A DNA stretch of 24,361 nt from Planctomycetales bacterium (GTDB lineage: Bacteria; 4484-113; JAFGCY01): contig JAHEFU010000010.1 of the NCBI GenBank assembly GCA_024645305.1, positions 1 to 24,361 of the forward strand, read 5' to 3'. The notes below the pieces were generated by a model. That model made no database searches. It saw only the letters and a list, made by a program, of their open reading frames with translations, and was not told where the DNA came from. This document shows, piece after piece, positions 1 through 6,533 of this stretch. The first letter of the stretch is position 1. The number at the start of each line of letters is the position of its first letter. The translations under genes were made by a program, and so were the position numbers.

Positions 1-750
1 GCCCTCGCCTGTGCCGCTCCGGGACGTGCCTGAAGCGGCAGTGCCACGGATGTTTCCTTCCACGGTTGAGACTTCCCCACCCCTGGACATCGCGACATTG
101 ACTGCCGTATGCCGATATCCCGTCGGGCCACCCCTGAGGACAATGAGATCACCGGGTCTTCCCTCCGCCGGATCTTCAATGAGCCTGCCCTGATTCCTGG
201 CCCAGTTGACAAGTGCACTGGACGATAGCTTTGCCGCAGCGGGCAGGTCCGGCGGCAGCTCCTGTTCCAGGAAGTAAGCCAGGTCCACCACAGCCCAGGC
301 AAAGGCCACGCACCAGGGCATGCCGGGCTGCCCACCAGCATGGCGCTGCAGCAGTTCCACCGTGGCACCGCGGTTCTCCCCCTGCTCAGTGATGTGGCGG
401 GCAGCGGCGGCCCTGGCTATCTCCACGATGCGTGCCGCCAGCCTGGCCCGGCTGCCCGGGGGATGCAGGGCGGAAATGGTTGGAGACTCCTGCAAGGCCT
501 GCCATGTATCCCGGTCCGTAATCCCCGTTGCCAACAGGCCGCTGCGCAGCTGGAAGGCTTCAAGCAGGATCCGCAGGTCGACATCAAAACTCGCGCTGAC
601 CATGCTGCCCGGGTCGAGCCAGCTGCGAGGCGCAATCCCCTGCTGGGCGAGCAGGCGGCGCAGCAGCTTCACCGTCCACTGTGAGTCCCCCGTTGACAGT
701 TCTGGCGGCTCAGGGATGCCGCGCAGGATTTCCTGTGGGTCAAATGCCAT
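1..750 (-). CDS. CHAP-domain cell-wall hydrolase with N-terminal peptidoglycan-binding-like domain (3' end outside the window)
   Basis: The frame stays open from an ATG at 750 to the left edge, giving 250 residues without a stop. A strong Shine-Dalgarno GGAGG lies about five bases before the ATG, which fixes the start. Residues about 25-87 look like a helical peptidoglycan-binding (PG_binding_1-like) unit, with FDVDLRILLEAFQ and TGITDRDTWQAL. Residues about 140-250 look like a CHAP amidase/endopeptidase: Cys147 in PGMPWCVAFAW, then RPGDLIVL (198-205), His214 in YRHTAVNV and VEGN at 230-233. In CHAP enzymes a Cys-His pair cleaves peptidoglycan peptide bonds. No signal peptide is visible at this N terminus, so the protein is either cytoplasmic and released by another route, or phage-like. 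Other GC-rich frames on the plus strand here show no family features. It is the last gene visible after the fused membrane protein, 144 bases downstream of that gene's stop. Family call is fairly sure; the physiological role is inference. Confidence 0.82.
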   Translation of the reverse strand, partial: MAFDPQEILRGIPEPPELSTGDSQWTVKLLRRLLAQQGIAPRSWLDPGSMVSASFDVDLRILLEAFQLRSGLLATGITDRDTWQALQESPTISALHPPGSRARLAARIVEIARAAAARHITEQGENRGATVELLQRHAGGQPGMPWCVAFAWAVVDLAYFLEQELPPDLPAAAKLSSSALVNWARNQGRLIEDPAEGRPGDLIVLRGGPTGYRHTAVNVAMSRGGEVSTVEGNIRGTAASGTSRSGTGEG

Positions 751-894
751 TTGTCCTCCGCCCGGCGCACATTCCACCGGACAGCAGGTTGTACAGGAAT
801 GGCACGGTCCCGGCAGGCATTTTAACGCCGGGTTGCTCAGCACAGCATGACCCGGCTGGCATCGCCGGCGGCTGACCAGCTCGGAAAGCCCGCC
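751..894 (-). promoter_or_regulatory. Spacer before the CHAP gene with a possible -10 and an inverted repeat
   Basis: On the minus strand TAAAAT (819-824) could be a -10 box about 70 bases before the CHAP start codon. It sits in the loop of an inverted repeat CCCGGC...GCCGGG (809-832). I see no convincing -35 and no T-run that would make the repeat a terminator, so the CHAP gene may simply be read through from the upstream operon. Confidence 0.2.
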
Positions 895-3255
895 CTATCT
901 CTCCAGCTGGCGGTGGATGCCGGCATTGAAGTCCGGTGCGGCTTCCCCGGGACGCGGAATGTACACCAGCCGCTCGCGCCTGAGCGGCATCAGCACATCC
1001 CAGTAGTACTGCTCCAGCCGCTCCCCGGTCAGCTCGTTGGCATTGCGGTTGGACATCGGCGCGAGGAACTCCACCCGCGGGAAGTTGTCAGTGTTCAGCG
1101 CTGCGCCGCTGCGCTGCGGCCAGTCCCCGACGTACAGCTCCCGCAGGTCCTGCACGTCATTGAGATTTGGGTCCGGCAGGTCCGTGCGCCGCGGCAGGCC
1201 GGCCAGGCGCACCGTCACGTTGTCAGCGTCAATCACCGGCGGCTGCTCGCTGCCCACGAGCAGCATCAGCGGGTAGTCCCGGCTGCGGAACTCCCCGCGC
1301 CACAGCGTCACGCAGGGGAAGGCCGCGGCCATGCTGTCGGCGATCAGCTCGAACTCCCGCGCGTCCAGCTGGTACAGCGGCAGCCACTGGCAGAACAGCC
1401 CGCCCGGCTTGAGGCGGCTCTGCGCCGCCGCGAAATGCTCCACCGTGTAGAGGTAGCCCGTCTGGCTGTGCCAGGGCACGAACAGGTCGCTGACAATCAC
1501 GTCGTAGCTGCGCCCTGTGCCCCACAGGTAGTGCCGCGCGTCATTGATGATGATGCGGCTGCGCGGGTTGTCAACAATGGCATTGTTGTCATCGGCGAAC
1601 CAGCGGGCCGCCTCCACCACCTCCGGGATCAGTTCCGCCGTGTCCAGCTGCCTGATTCCCGGGTGGTCCAGCGCACTGCCGGCGGTGATCCCCGTGGCCA
1701 GCCCGAGGAAGCAGGCATCCTGCGGGTCCGGGTGCAGCAGCATGGGGATGTTGCCCTGGCGCAGCTCGCTTTCGATGCCCTTCGTGGCCCCCAGGGTGTA
1801 GTGGTTGTTCTGCCGCAGGTAGCGGTGGCTGCCGCTGTCGTCGTCAATCCGGATCACGCTGATCACGCCGTAGGCCGTCTCGCGCACCATCAGTTTCTCG
1901 CCGCTCTTCGTGACAACGGGCCAGTTGGTGGCGATGGCCAGCGCGATGCAGATCGCGAGGGCTGCGGCCCCTGTGCGGGACAGTTCCGTGAACTGCCGGC
2001 CGCGCAGCAGCAGCCAGCCTCCCATGGCGAGATACAGCAGGGCCAGCAGCATGAAGCTGTGCCACAGTCCGGCCAGGGGCAGCAGGATGAAACTGGCTGA
2101 CAACGCTCCGGCGGCGGCGCAGACCGTGTTGAGGGCCACGAGCCTGCCCACCAGCCGCCCGCTGTCCTGCCGCCGTTCCCTGAGCAGGCGCATGCACCAG
2201 GGCAGCTGCATCCCGATCAGCACAACCGGCAGCGCGATCGAGGCCGTGATCAGGAAACCGCTGGCCAGCATGTAGCCCGCGAAGCTGTCCGCCACGGCGG
2301 GGATGTCACCGAACAGTGGTGCCGAGATTCCGAGGTAGCCCAGCCGTGTGCTGCGCTGGAAGAAGGCCACCCCCAGCAGGATGGCAACGCTGCCCCACAG
2401 GCAGCTGCGCGCCGCCAGCAGGGAGAAGTTGCCATTTGCATTGCGTGACACGAGCCAGCTGGCCAGCGAGAGGGCGATCAGGAACACGGCGATGATGCTG
2501 CCGAAACTGTAGGTGCTGTTGTGGAACACCAGGCTGAACATCCGGTTGTAGAGCACCTGCAGGGCCAGGGTGCCGAAGCCGCTGACCGCCGCCAGCAGGT
2601 ACCACTGCGGAGCCAGGTCCTCCAGCGGACCGGCCGGCCCGGCATCCTCCGGCGCACCGGCAGCCGCGGGCAGCAGCCAGGCCACCACTGCACAGAGCGT
2701 GGCCGCCAGCACGGCGATCTCCAGGCTGCCCTGGATGCCCGTCTGCAGGATCAGCACGAAGGTTGCCAGCAATACTCCGCCGAAGGCCCCCAGCGTGTTG
2801 ACACTATAGGCCAGGGTGATGCGCCGGCTGGGATCGCCGCTGCCCCGCGAGAGGTACTGCACCACGAAGGGCAGGCTGGCCCCCAGGGCGGCCGTGGCCG
2901 GCAGCATCAGCAAAAAGCTCAGCAGGGCGCGGATCGCGGTCTGCAGTGCCAGGTTGTCATTATTGAGCAGGCCGGCCAGGCTCTCAGCCTGCAGCAGGGC
3001 CAGCAGTGCCGGGATAGCCAGGGCCCAGCCGGCGGCCAGCAGTTCCGCCACGGCATAGCCCCTCAGCGGTCGCCGCAGCCGGCCGCTGAGCCGCGCCGCC
3101 AGCAGGTAACCCACGGTCATCCCGCTGAAGTAAGCGCCAAGCACCACCGCCGCCGCCTGGGCCGTATGGCCGAACAGCAGGCCGAACTGCCGCGACCAGA
3201 CCACTTCGTAGATCAGGGCGCAGGCACCGGTCAGCAGGAATAGCAGGTAGATCAT
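895..3255 (-). CDS. Fused multi-spanning membrane / spermidine-synthase-like protein
   Basis: This 786-residue protein has two halves. Residues 1-445 hold many hydrophobic segments (1-20, 34-55, 68-88, 107-130, 158-195, 217-235, 252-270, 286-300, 327-352, 374-417, 428-444), as in the family usually annotated as fused MFS/spermidine synthase. Residues 455-740 are a Rossmann methyltransferase-like fold of the polyamine aminopropyltransferase type: glycine loop GLATGITAG (518-526), acidic Glu541 in DTAELIPEVVEAA, Asp572 in INDAR, and Asp590 in DVIVSDLF followed by LKPGGLFCQWLPL (615-627). Aminopropyltransferases move an aminopropyl group from decarboxylated SAM to putrescine, but in fused membrane members the substrate is generally unproven. 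The ATG at 3255 has no Shine-Dalgarno sequence; instead TATAAT lies seven bases upstream. The gene follows the CPBP protease gene by nine bases. Family assignment is solid, substrate unknown. Confidence 0.88.
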   Translation of the reverse strand: MIYLLFLLTGACALIYEVVWSRQFGLLFGHTAQAAAVVLGAYFSGMTVGYLLAARLSGRLRRPLRGYAVAELLAAGWALAIPALLALLQAESLAGLLNNDNLALQTAIRALLSFLLMLPATAALGASLPFVVQYLSRGSGDPSRRITLAYSVNTLGAFGGVLLATFVLILQTGIQGSLEIAVLAATLCAVVAWLLPAAAGAPEDAGPAGPLEDLAPQWYLLAAVSGFGTLALQVLYNRMFSLVFHNSTYSFGSIIAVFLIALSLASWLVSRNANGNFSLLAARSCLWGSVAILLGVAFFQRSTRLGYLGISAPLFGDIPAVADSFAGYMLASGFLITASIALPVVLIGMQLPWCMRLLRERRQDSGRLVGRLVALNTVCAAAGALSASFILLPLAGLWHSFMLLALLYLAMGGWLLLRGRQFTELSRTGAAALAICIALAIATNWPVVTKSGEKLMVRETAYGVISVIRIDDDSGSHRYLRQNNHYTLGATKGIESELRQGNIPMLLHPDPQDACFLGLATGITAGSALDHPGIRQLDTAELIPEVVEAARWFADDNNAIVDNPRSRIIINDARHYLWGTGRSYDVIVSDLFVPWHSQTGYLYTVEHFAAAQSRLKPGGLFCQWLPLYQLDAREFELIADSMAAAFPCVTLWRGEFRSRDYPLMLLVGSEQPPVIDADNVTVRLAGLPRRTDLPDPNLNDVQDLRELYVGDWPQRSGAALNTDNFPRVEFLAPMSNRNANELTGERLEQYYWDVLMPLRRERLVYIPRPGEAAPDFNAGIHRQLER

Positions 3256-3263
3256 GCGTGCCG

Positions 3264-3291
3264 ATTATAGAGTGTCATCCGGCACTGTCCC
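3264..3291 (-). promoter_or_regulatory. Possible internal promoter giving a leaderless transcript of the fused membrane protein
   Basis: A perfect TATAAT (3264-3269, minus strand) stands seven bases before the ATG at 3255. GGGACA (3286-3291) is a 4/6 match to the -35 consensus with a 16-base spacer. Transcription starting seven bases after the -10 would begin at the start codon. The site overlaps the stop codon of the preceding gene. Confidence 0.35.
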
Positions 3292-4179
3292 CTCCGGCAG
3301 CGCCGTGGCCGCTGTACCATCTACAGCAGCCGGGTCCGCCTCCACTGCAGCCGCAGCGGGTGGCAGGGCCGTCCACAGCAGATAGGCCAGCACCAGCAGC
3401 AGGGCTGCGCTGCAGCTCAGGCTGCCCTCGGGTCCGAAGCTGCCGCCACTGATCAGGGCCTGACCTGCTCCGCGGACTGAGCCGAGCAGGGGCTGGCTGA
3501 CGAGGATCCCGCTGACGGGCAGGCCCAGCACCGCCAGGCCGAGGTTCCAGACGAGGTGCAGCATCGCCGCACCGGCCACGGAGGCCTGGTTGAGGAACAG
3601 CTGTCCCAGCACCAGGCCGGCCAGGCCGATGTTGAGCATCCCGAGGCCGGTGATCGCCGGATTGCCGCCATGCCAGGCCGCAAAGCTGACACTGACGAGC
3701 AGGTTGGCTGCCAGGCCGCTGAAGAGCCAGTTGTAATGCATCCAGCGTGCTCCGGCATTGTGTGGTCGCATATAGCGGGTCGCAGCGCTGAAGATGCCCG
3801 TGGCCATCAGGCACAGGGCGAATCCCCGGTAGACCAGCTCCTCGGCCAGGCTCTGGAAGCTGAAGAAGCGCAGCAGCGTGCCGAAGTCCACCCTGCCGAT
3901 ACGGTTCAGCTTATCGAAGACTTCGTAGCCCGGGGCCGCTTCCGTGAAGGCCCCGCTGAACCAGGCGGGCCAGATCATCAGCCACAGCGCGATCAGCCCG
4001 ACCAGCGTACCCAGCAGCAGCTTGCCCGCCAGCGGCTGGCGCATGCCCGCCGGGACGCGTCCGATGCGCTGCACCACCTGCCGCTGCATCAGCTGCCAGC
4101 TCAGCAGGGACAGCACGGCGAAGAAACCGCAGAAGATCACATAGGTGATCAGGCGGTCGTCCAGCTCGCTGATACTCAA
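3265..4179 (-). CDS. CPBP-family intramembrane metalloprotease
   Basis: The 304-residue polytopic membrane protein carries the three signature motifs of the CPBP (CAAX protease and bacteriocin-processing, formerly Abi) family. These are EELVYR with Glu113, Glu114 and Arg118; FAAWH with Phe166 and His170; and HLVWN with His208 and Asn212. Family members are glutamate proteases or metalloproteases working inside the membrane; substrates are usually unknown in bacteria. Hydrophobic spans are near 11-30, 51-73, 155-169, 176-196, 203-222 and 257-272, and an Ala/Pro-rich acidic tail follows (273-304). I chose the TTG at 4179: it overlaps the preceding stop as TTGA and has GGGAG about eight bases upstream. 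The first in-frame ATG lies about 30 residues further in and would remove the first span. The gene is translationally coupled to the glycosyltransferase gene upstream. Confidence 0.88.
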   Translation of the reverse strand: MSISELDDRLITYVIFCGFFAVLSLLSWQLMQRQVVQRIGRVPAGMRQPLAGKLLLGTLVGLIALWLMIWPAWFSGAFTEAAPGYEVFDKLNRIGRVDFGTLLRFFSFQSLAEELVYRGFALCLMATGIFSAATRYMRPHNAGARWMHYNWLFSGLAANLLVSVSFAAWHGGNPAITGLGMLNIGLAGLVLGQLFLNQASVAGAAMLHLVWNLGLAVLGLPVSGILVSQPLLGSVRGAGQALISGGSFGPEGSLSCSAALLLVLAYLLWTALPPAAAAVEADPAAVDGTAATALPEGTVPDDTL

Positions 4180-5300
4180 ATCATCAACTCCCGCAGGTAT
4201 TCCATGAAGCGGTCGGTGGCCCGGTCCCAGGAGAAGCGCTGGGCGCGCTGCCGGGCCTGGCTGGAAAGCTGGCGGCGCAGTGGTTCATCCCGGCTGAGCT
4301 TCAGCGCCGCATCGTAAAGCTGGTCCACTCCACCGCGGATCAGCATTGCCGTCACATGCTCACCATGTGCTCCGACGTCATAGGCGATGCTCGGCACGCT
4401 GTGCCAGGCGGCTTCGACGATCGGCAGGTTGAAGCCCTCCCATCTGGAGGCGCAGAGGTAGACATCGATTGAGCGGTAGAAGTCCGGCATGTCCTGCGGC
4501 GGCAGATTGAGGATGGGGATTGCCCCGGCCTCGCGTACCCAGACGGCATCTTCCTCGCTGCCGATGCCGGCCATCACGAGGCAGGCCTCCGGGTTGTCAA
4601 TGCGCAGGCGCTTCGCAATTTCGAGCAGTTCACCCGTACCCTTATAGGGCGGGTGGTCCTTATGCAGGCGGCCCACGAAGCCGAAGATCAGGCTGCGCGG
4701 CGGGATGCCGTGCTGCATGCAGAAGCGCAGGCGGGTCTGCTTGTTGGCCGGTGCCTTGTAGTGGTCACCCCCGAGATGCAGTACGCGGCCCTTGTTGTGG
4801 AACTCGCGCGGCTGGCAACGGTGCAGGAACTGGCTGATGGAGATGATCATCGAGGCTCGGCGCTTGAGCCAGTAGCGCTCACTGATGTCCAGCCACTCCC
4901 AGTTGAGCTTGCCCTTCCAGGAGAAGCCCGTGGTCGGCACATTGCCGAAGTTGAAGAACACGCCGGGGCAGCGGAAGTGCCGCGCCGCATTGTAGTACGG
5001 ATGCGTGCAGGGAATCACCAGGTCGTAGCGGATCTCCCTGGCAGCCAGTTCCTTCGCCAGCTTCGCCATCGCGATGTTGGCATTGCGCTCGAGGATGGGC
5101 AGGATGCGGTTGCGCTCGCCACCGAAGACGGTGATCTTCTGCAGGTTATATGGCGCGTCGTCGTAGGTGCCATCGCTTGTCGGGGTCCAGACGTCAACCT
5201 CGATATTCTCCAGCACCGCCATCCGCCGGGCAATTTCGTGAACGGTCAGGTCCACGCCGTAGCCCAGCATCATACGAGTGGTGAAGAAAGCAATCCGCAC
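4176..5300 (-). CDS. GT-B glycosyltransferase, family 4-like
   Basis: The 374-residue soluble protein has the two-domain GT-B pattern. The N-terminal acceptor half opens with MRIAFFTTRMMLGYGVD. The C-terminal donor half starts at about residue 203 with IFGFVGRLHKDHPPYKGTGE, followed by ACLVMAGIGSEED (239-251) and the E-x7-E type motif EGFNLPIVE with Glu288 and Glu296. GT4 enzymes transfer a sugar from a nucleotide sugar with retention, typically in lipopolysaccharide, capsule or glycolipid synthesis at the inner membrane face. Donor and acceptor cannot be read from the sequence. The start is GTG at 5300; the next ATG, at codon 10, would cut the first beta strand. There is no Shine-Dalgarno sequence, but TATACT stands seven bases upstream. 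It is first in a unit with the CPBP protease and the fused membrane protein, which suggests an envelope-related task for the unit. Confidence 0.88.
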   Translation of the reverse strand: MRIAFFTTRMMLGYGVDLTVHEIARRMAVLENIEVDVWTPTSDGTYDDAPYNLQKITVFGGERNRILPILERNANIAMAKLAKELAAREIRYDLVIPCTHPYYNAARHFRCPGVFFNFGNVPTTGFSWKGKLNWEWLDISERYWLKRRASMIISISQFLHRCQPREFHNKGRVLHLGGDHYKAPANKQTRLRFCMQHGIPPRSLIFGFVGRLHKDHPPYKGTGELLEIAKRLRIDNPEACLVMAGIGSEEDAVWVREAGAIPILNLPPQDMPDFYRSIDVYLCASRWEGFNLPIVEAAWHSVPSIAYDVGAHGEHVTAMLIRGGVDQLYDAALKLSRDEPLRRQLSSQARQRAQRFSWDRATDRFMEYLRELMI

Positions 5301-5307
5301 GGGTGGA

Positions 5308-5313
5308 AGTATA
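5308..5313 (-). promoter_or_regulatory. Possible -10 box (TATACT) for leaderless transcription of the glycosyltransferase operon
   Basis: TATACT on the minus strand ends seven bases before the GTG start codon, which lacks a Shine-Dalgarno sequence. No good -35 is visible; a T-run occupies the expected place. The rest of the spacer 5314-5399 contains an imperfect inverted repeat (5325-5349) and nothing else I recognise. Confidence 0.35.
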
Positions 5314-5399
5314 GCAATTGCCAGAGGGTTAAAAAACGGTTAACTCCCTGTCGGGCCTGATTTATCCTCAAGAAAGAGTCAAGGGAAGTGTATCTGACT

Positions 5400-5933
5400 T
5401 CATGGAAGGACCTCCACGACTATCTCGCGGTACTCGATCAGGTCTGATTCCGAGGGGTAGGAAAAGTTGGAAACACCCAGATCCTGAAATGTGATTCCAC
5501 CATCGCGTCTATGCCTGGCACCGGGCAAGTAGAAGTATGCTGTCCCTGGCGTTCCATAGACGAAGCTGAACTCTACCTGGCCGGAATTCGTATCTGCATC
5601 GCGATTCAGTGAGCTGATATGGAATTCAAGGAACTTGCCATCCTGGTACTTCCCGTCACTGACCCCGTTGAAAAATCCAAAGGACCTGCCGCCTTTCGAT
5701 ATCCCGTACCCATCACTCGTAGTTAGCGCAGGATCACTGACAGTGCTGAGTGTGGCGGATATCATGAATTCCTCTCCAACCCGGACGGCCTTTGGTGTGG
5801 AAACACTCTCGACGTAGGGCACATACTTATAGCTGTTCTCCAGTGGATAGAATGGCGGCTGACAACTGATGCAGATTCCGGCCAGCATCATAGCCATAAA
5901 AATGATGGAATTTCCTACACGTTGAAAGAACAT
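5400..5933 (-). CDS. Small exported lipoprotein-like protein, paralogue of the next gene upstream
   Basis: The 177-residue protein is unknown to me. It starts with a hydrophobic export signal (about 8-23) ending in ICISCQPP. Cys24 is a plausible lipidation site, but Cys at the -3 position departs from the usual lipobox. The mature part is predicted all-beta by eye and opens with YVPYVESVSTPKAVRVGEEF, which resembles the start of an Ig-like strand set. It ends in the signature YPSESDLIEYREIVV (158-172) just before the C terminus. The upstream neighbour (5961-6509) has the same layout and an almost identical tail, so the two are paralogues although most of the remaining sequence differs. An AGGTG-type ribosome site precedes the ATG. 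The gene lies 27 bases after its paralogue and is the last of three in a lower-GC unit with a subtilase. It could be a partner, substrate or inhibitor of that protease; this is inference. Confidence 0.75.
   Translation of the reverse strand: MFFQRVGNSIIFMAMMLAGICISCQPPFYPLENSYKYVPYVESVSTPKAVRVGEEFMISATLSTVSDPALTTSDGYGISKGGRSFGFFNGVSDGKYQDGKFLEFHISSLNRDADTNSGQVEFSFVYGTPGTAYFYLPGARHRRDGGITFQDLGVSNFSYPSESDLIEYREIVVEVLP
5428..5461 (-). repeat. 34-base sequence identical to 5995-6028 (copy 1)
   Basis: The stretch begins CGGTACTCGATCAGG on the plus strand and encodes the shared C-terminal signature YPSESDLIEYRE on the minus strand. All 34 bases, including third codon positions, match the copy in the neighbouring paralogue. 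Confidence 0.95.
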
Positions 5934-5960
5934 TAATCACACCTGCATTCCAGCACGCAA

Positions 5961-6509
5961 CTACTCTGCCGGAAGCACATTGACAACAATCTCCCGGTAC
6001 TCGATCAGGTCTGATTCCGAGGGGTAGGTGAAACCTCCCCCTTCTGAAATACTAACTTCCAAAGCACTGCCTCCAAGTTCCCTAGTTCTCGCGCTTGGAA
6101 CATAGATCGAGTAGGGACCGGTTTCTGCAATTAATCTGCTGATTGTCACAACTTCACGGCGATTTCCATCATCTGGAATGTTACCGCTGAAGTTCTCGAT
6201 GATTGCGAAAGCAGCAAATCCCCCATTGTTATAAGTGCCGTTGTTGCGACCAAGGATATAGTTGATTCCTGACCCCTGGGTAGTCACGTATGTAGATTCC
6301 TCATTGAGGACAGACTGATCCAGCTGAGCCGATATCCTGATCTGCATCTGAAATGGTTCGCCAGCGGTAATGACATCAGGTACAACCACATCTTCAACAT
6401 ACGGAATGTAAATCAACATTGCTCCGCCACCAGTTACTCGTCCTCCACATGACTGGAGTGTTGCGGCTATAAATACAGCTATCAACAAATATACGAATCT
6501 AAAACCCAT
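5961..6509 (-). CDS. Small lipoprotein, paralogue of the adjacent downstream gene
   Basis: The 182-residue protein has a clear type II signal peptide: hydrophobic residues 5-18 and lipobox LQSC with Cys21, followed by Gly-Gly. No acidic residue stands at the +2 position, so outer-membrane sorting is possible. The mature part starts YIPYVEDVVVPDVITAGEPF, aligned with the same region of the paralogue at 5400-5933. Next come a beta-rich middle and the segment IYVPSARTRELGG (about 135-147), matching FYLPGARHRRDGG of the paralogue. It ends with YPSESDLIEYREIVV and a short tail. I do not recognise the family; a carbohydrate-binding or Ig-like fold is only a guess. GGGAG precedes the ATG by six to seven bases. 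It sits 24 bases after the subtilase gene, so the three are probably cotranscribed. G+C is about 48% in a counted block, lower than the flanks. Confidence 0.8.
   Translation of the reverse strand: MGFRFVYLLIAVFIAATLQSCGGRVTGGGAMLIYIPYVEDVVVPDVITAGEPFQMQIRISAQLDQSVLNEESTYVTTQGSGINYILGRNNGTYNNGGFAAFAIIENFSGNIPDDGNRREVVTISRLIAETGPYSIYVPSARTRELGGSALEVSISEGGGFTYPSESDLIEYREIVVNVLPAE
5995..6028 (-). repeat. 34-base sequence identical to 5428-5461 (copy 2)
   Basis: Second copy of the identical stretch. It lies in the same position relative to the stop codon region, 567 bases from the first copy, while most of the surrounding coding sequence has diverged. Confidence 0.95.
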
Positions 6510-6533
6510 GGTCGTCTCCCTAATAATAAGAAC

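Noticed and set aside
847..2100. 417-codon plus-strand open frame
   Set aside because: It is antisense to the fused membrane/spermidine-synthase-like gene. Its composition (His, Gln, Val, Arg-rich) is the usual shadow of a GC-rich gene and no motif is present.
5325..5349. Imperfect inverted repeat with six T on the minus strand as a terminator for the subtilase unit
   Set aside because: The T-run lies in the loop, not after the stem, and the stem has a two-base bulge.
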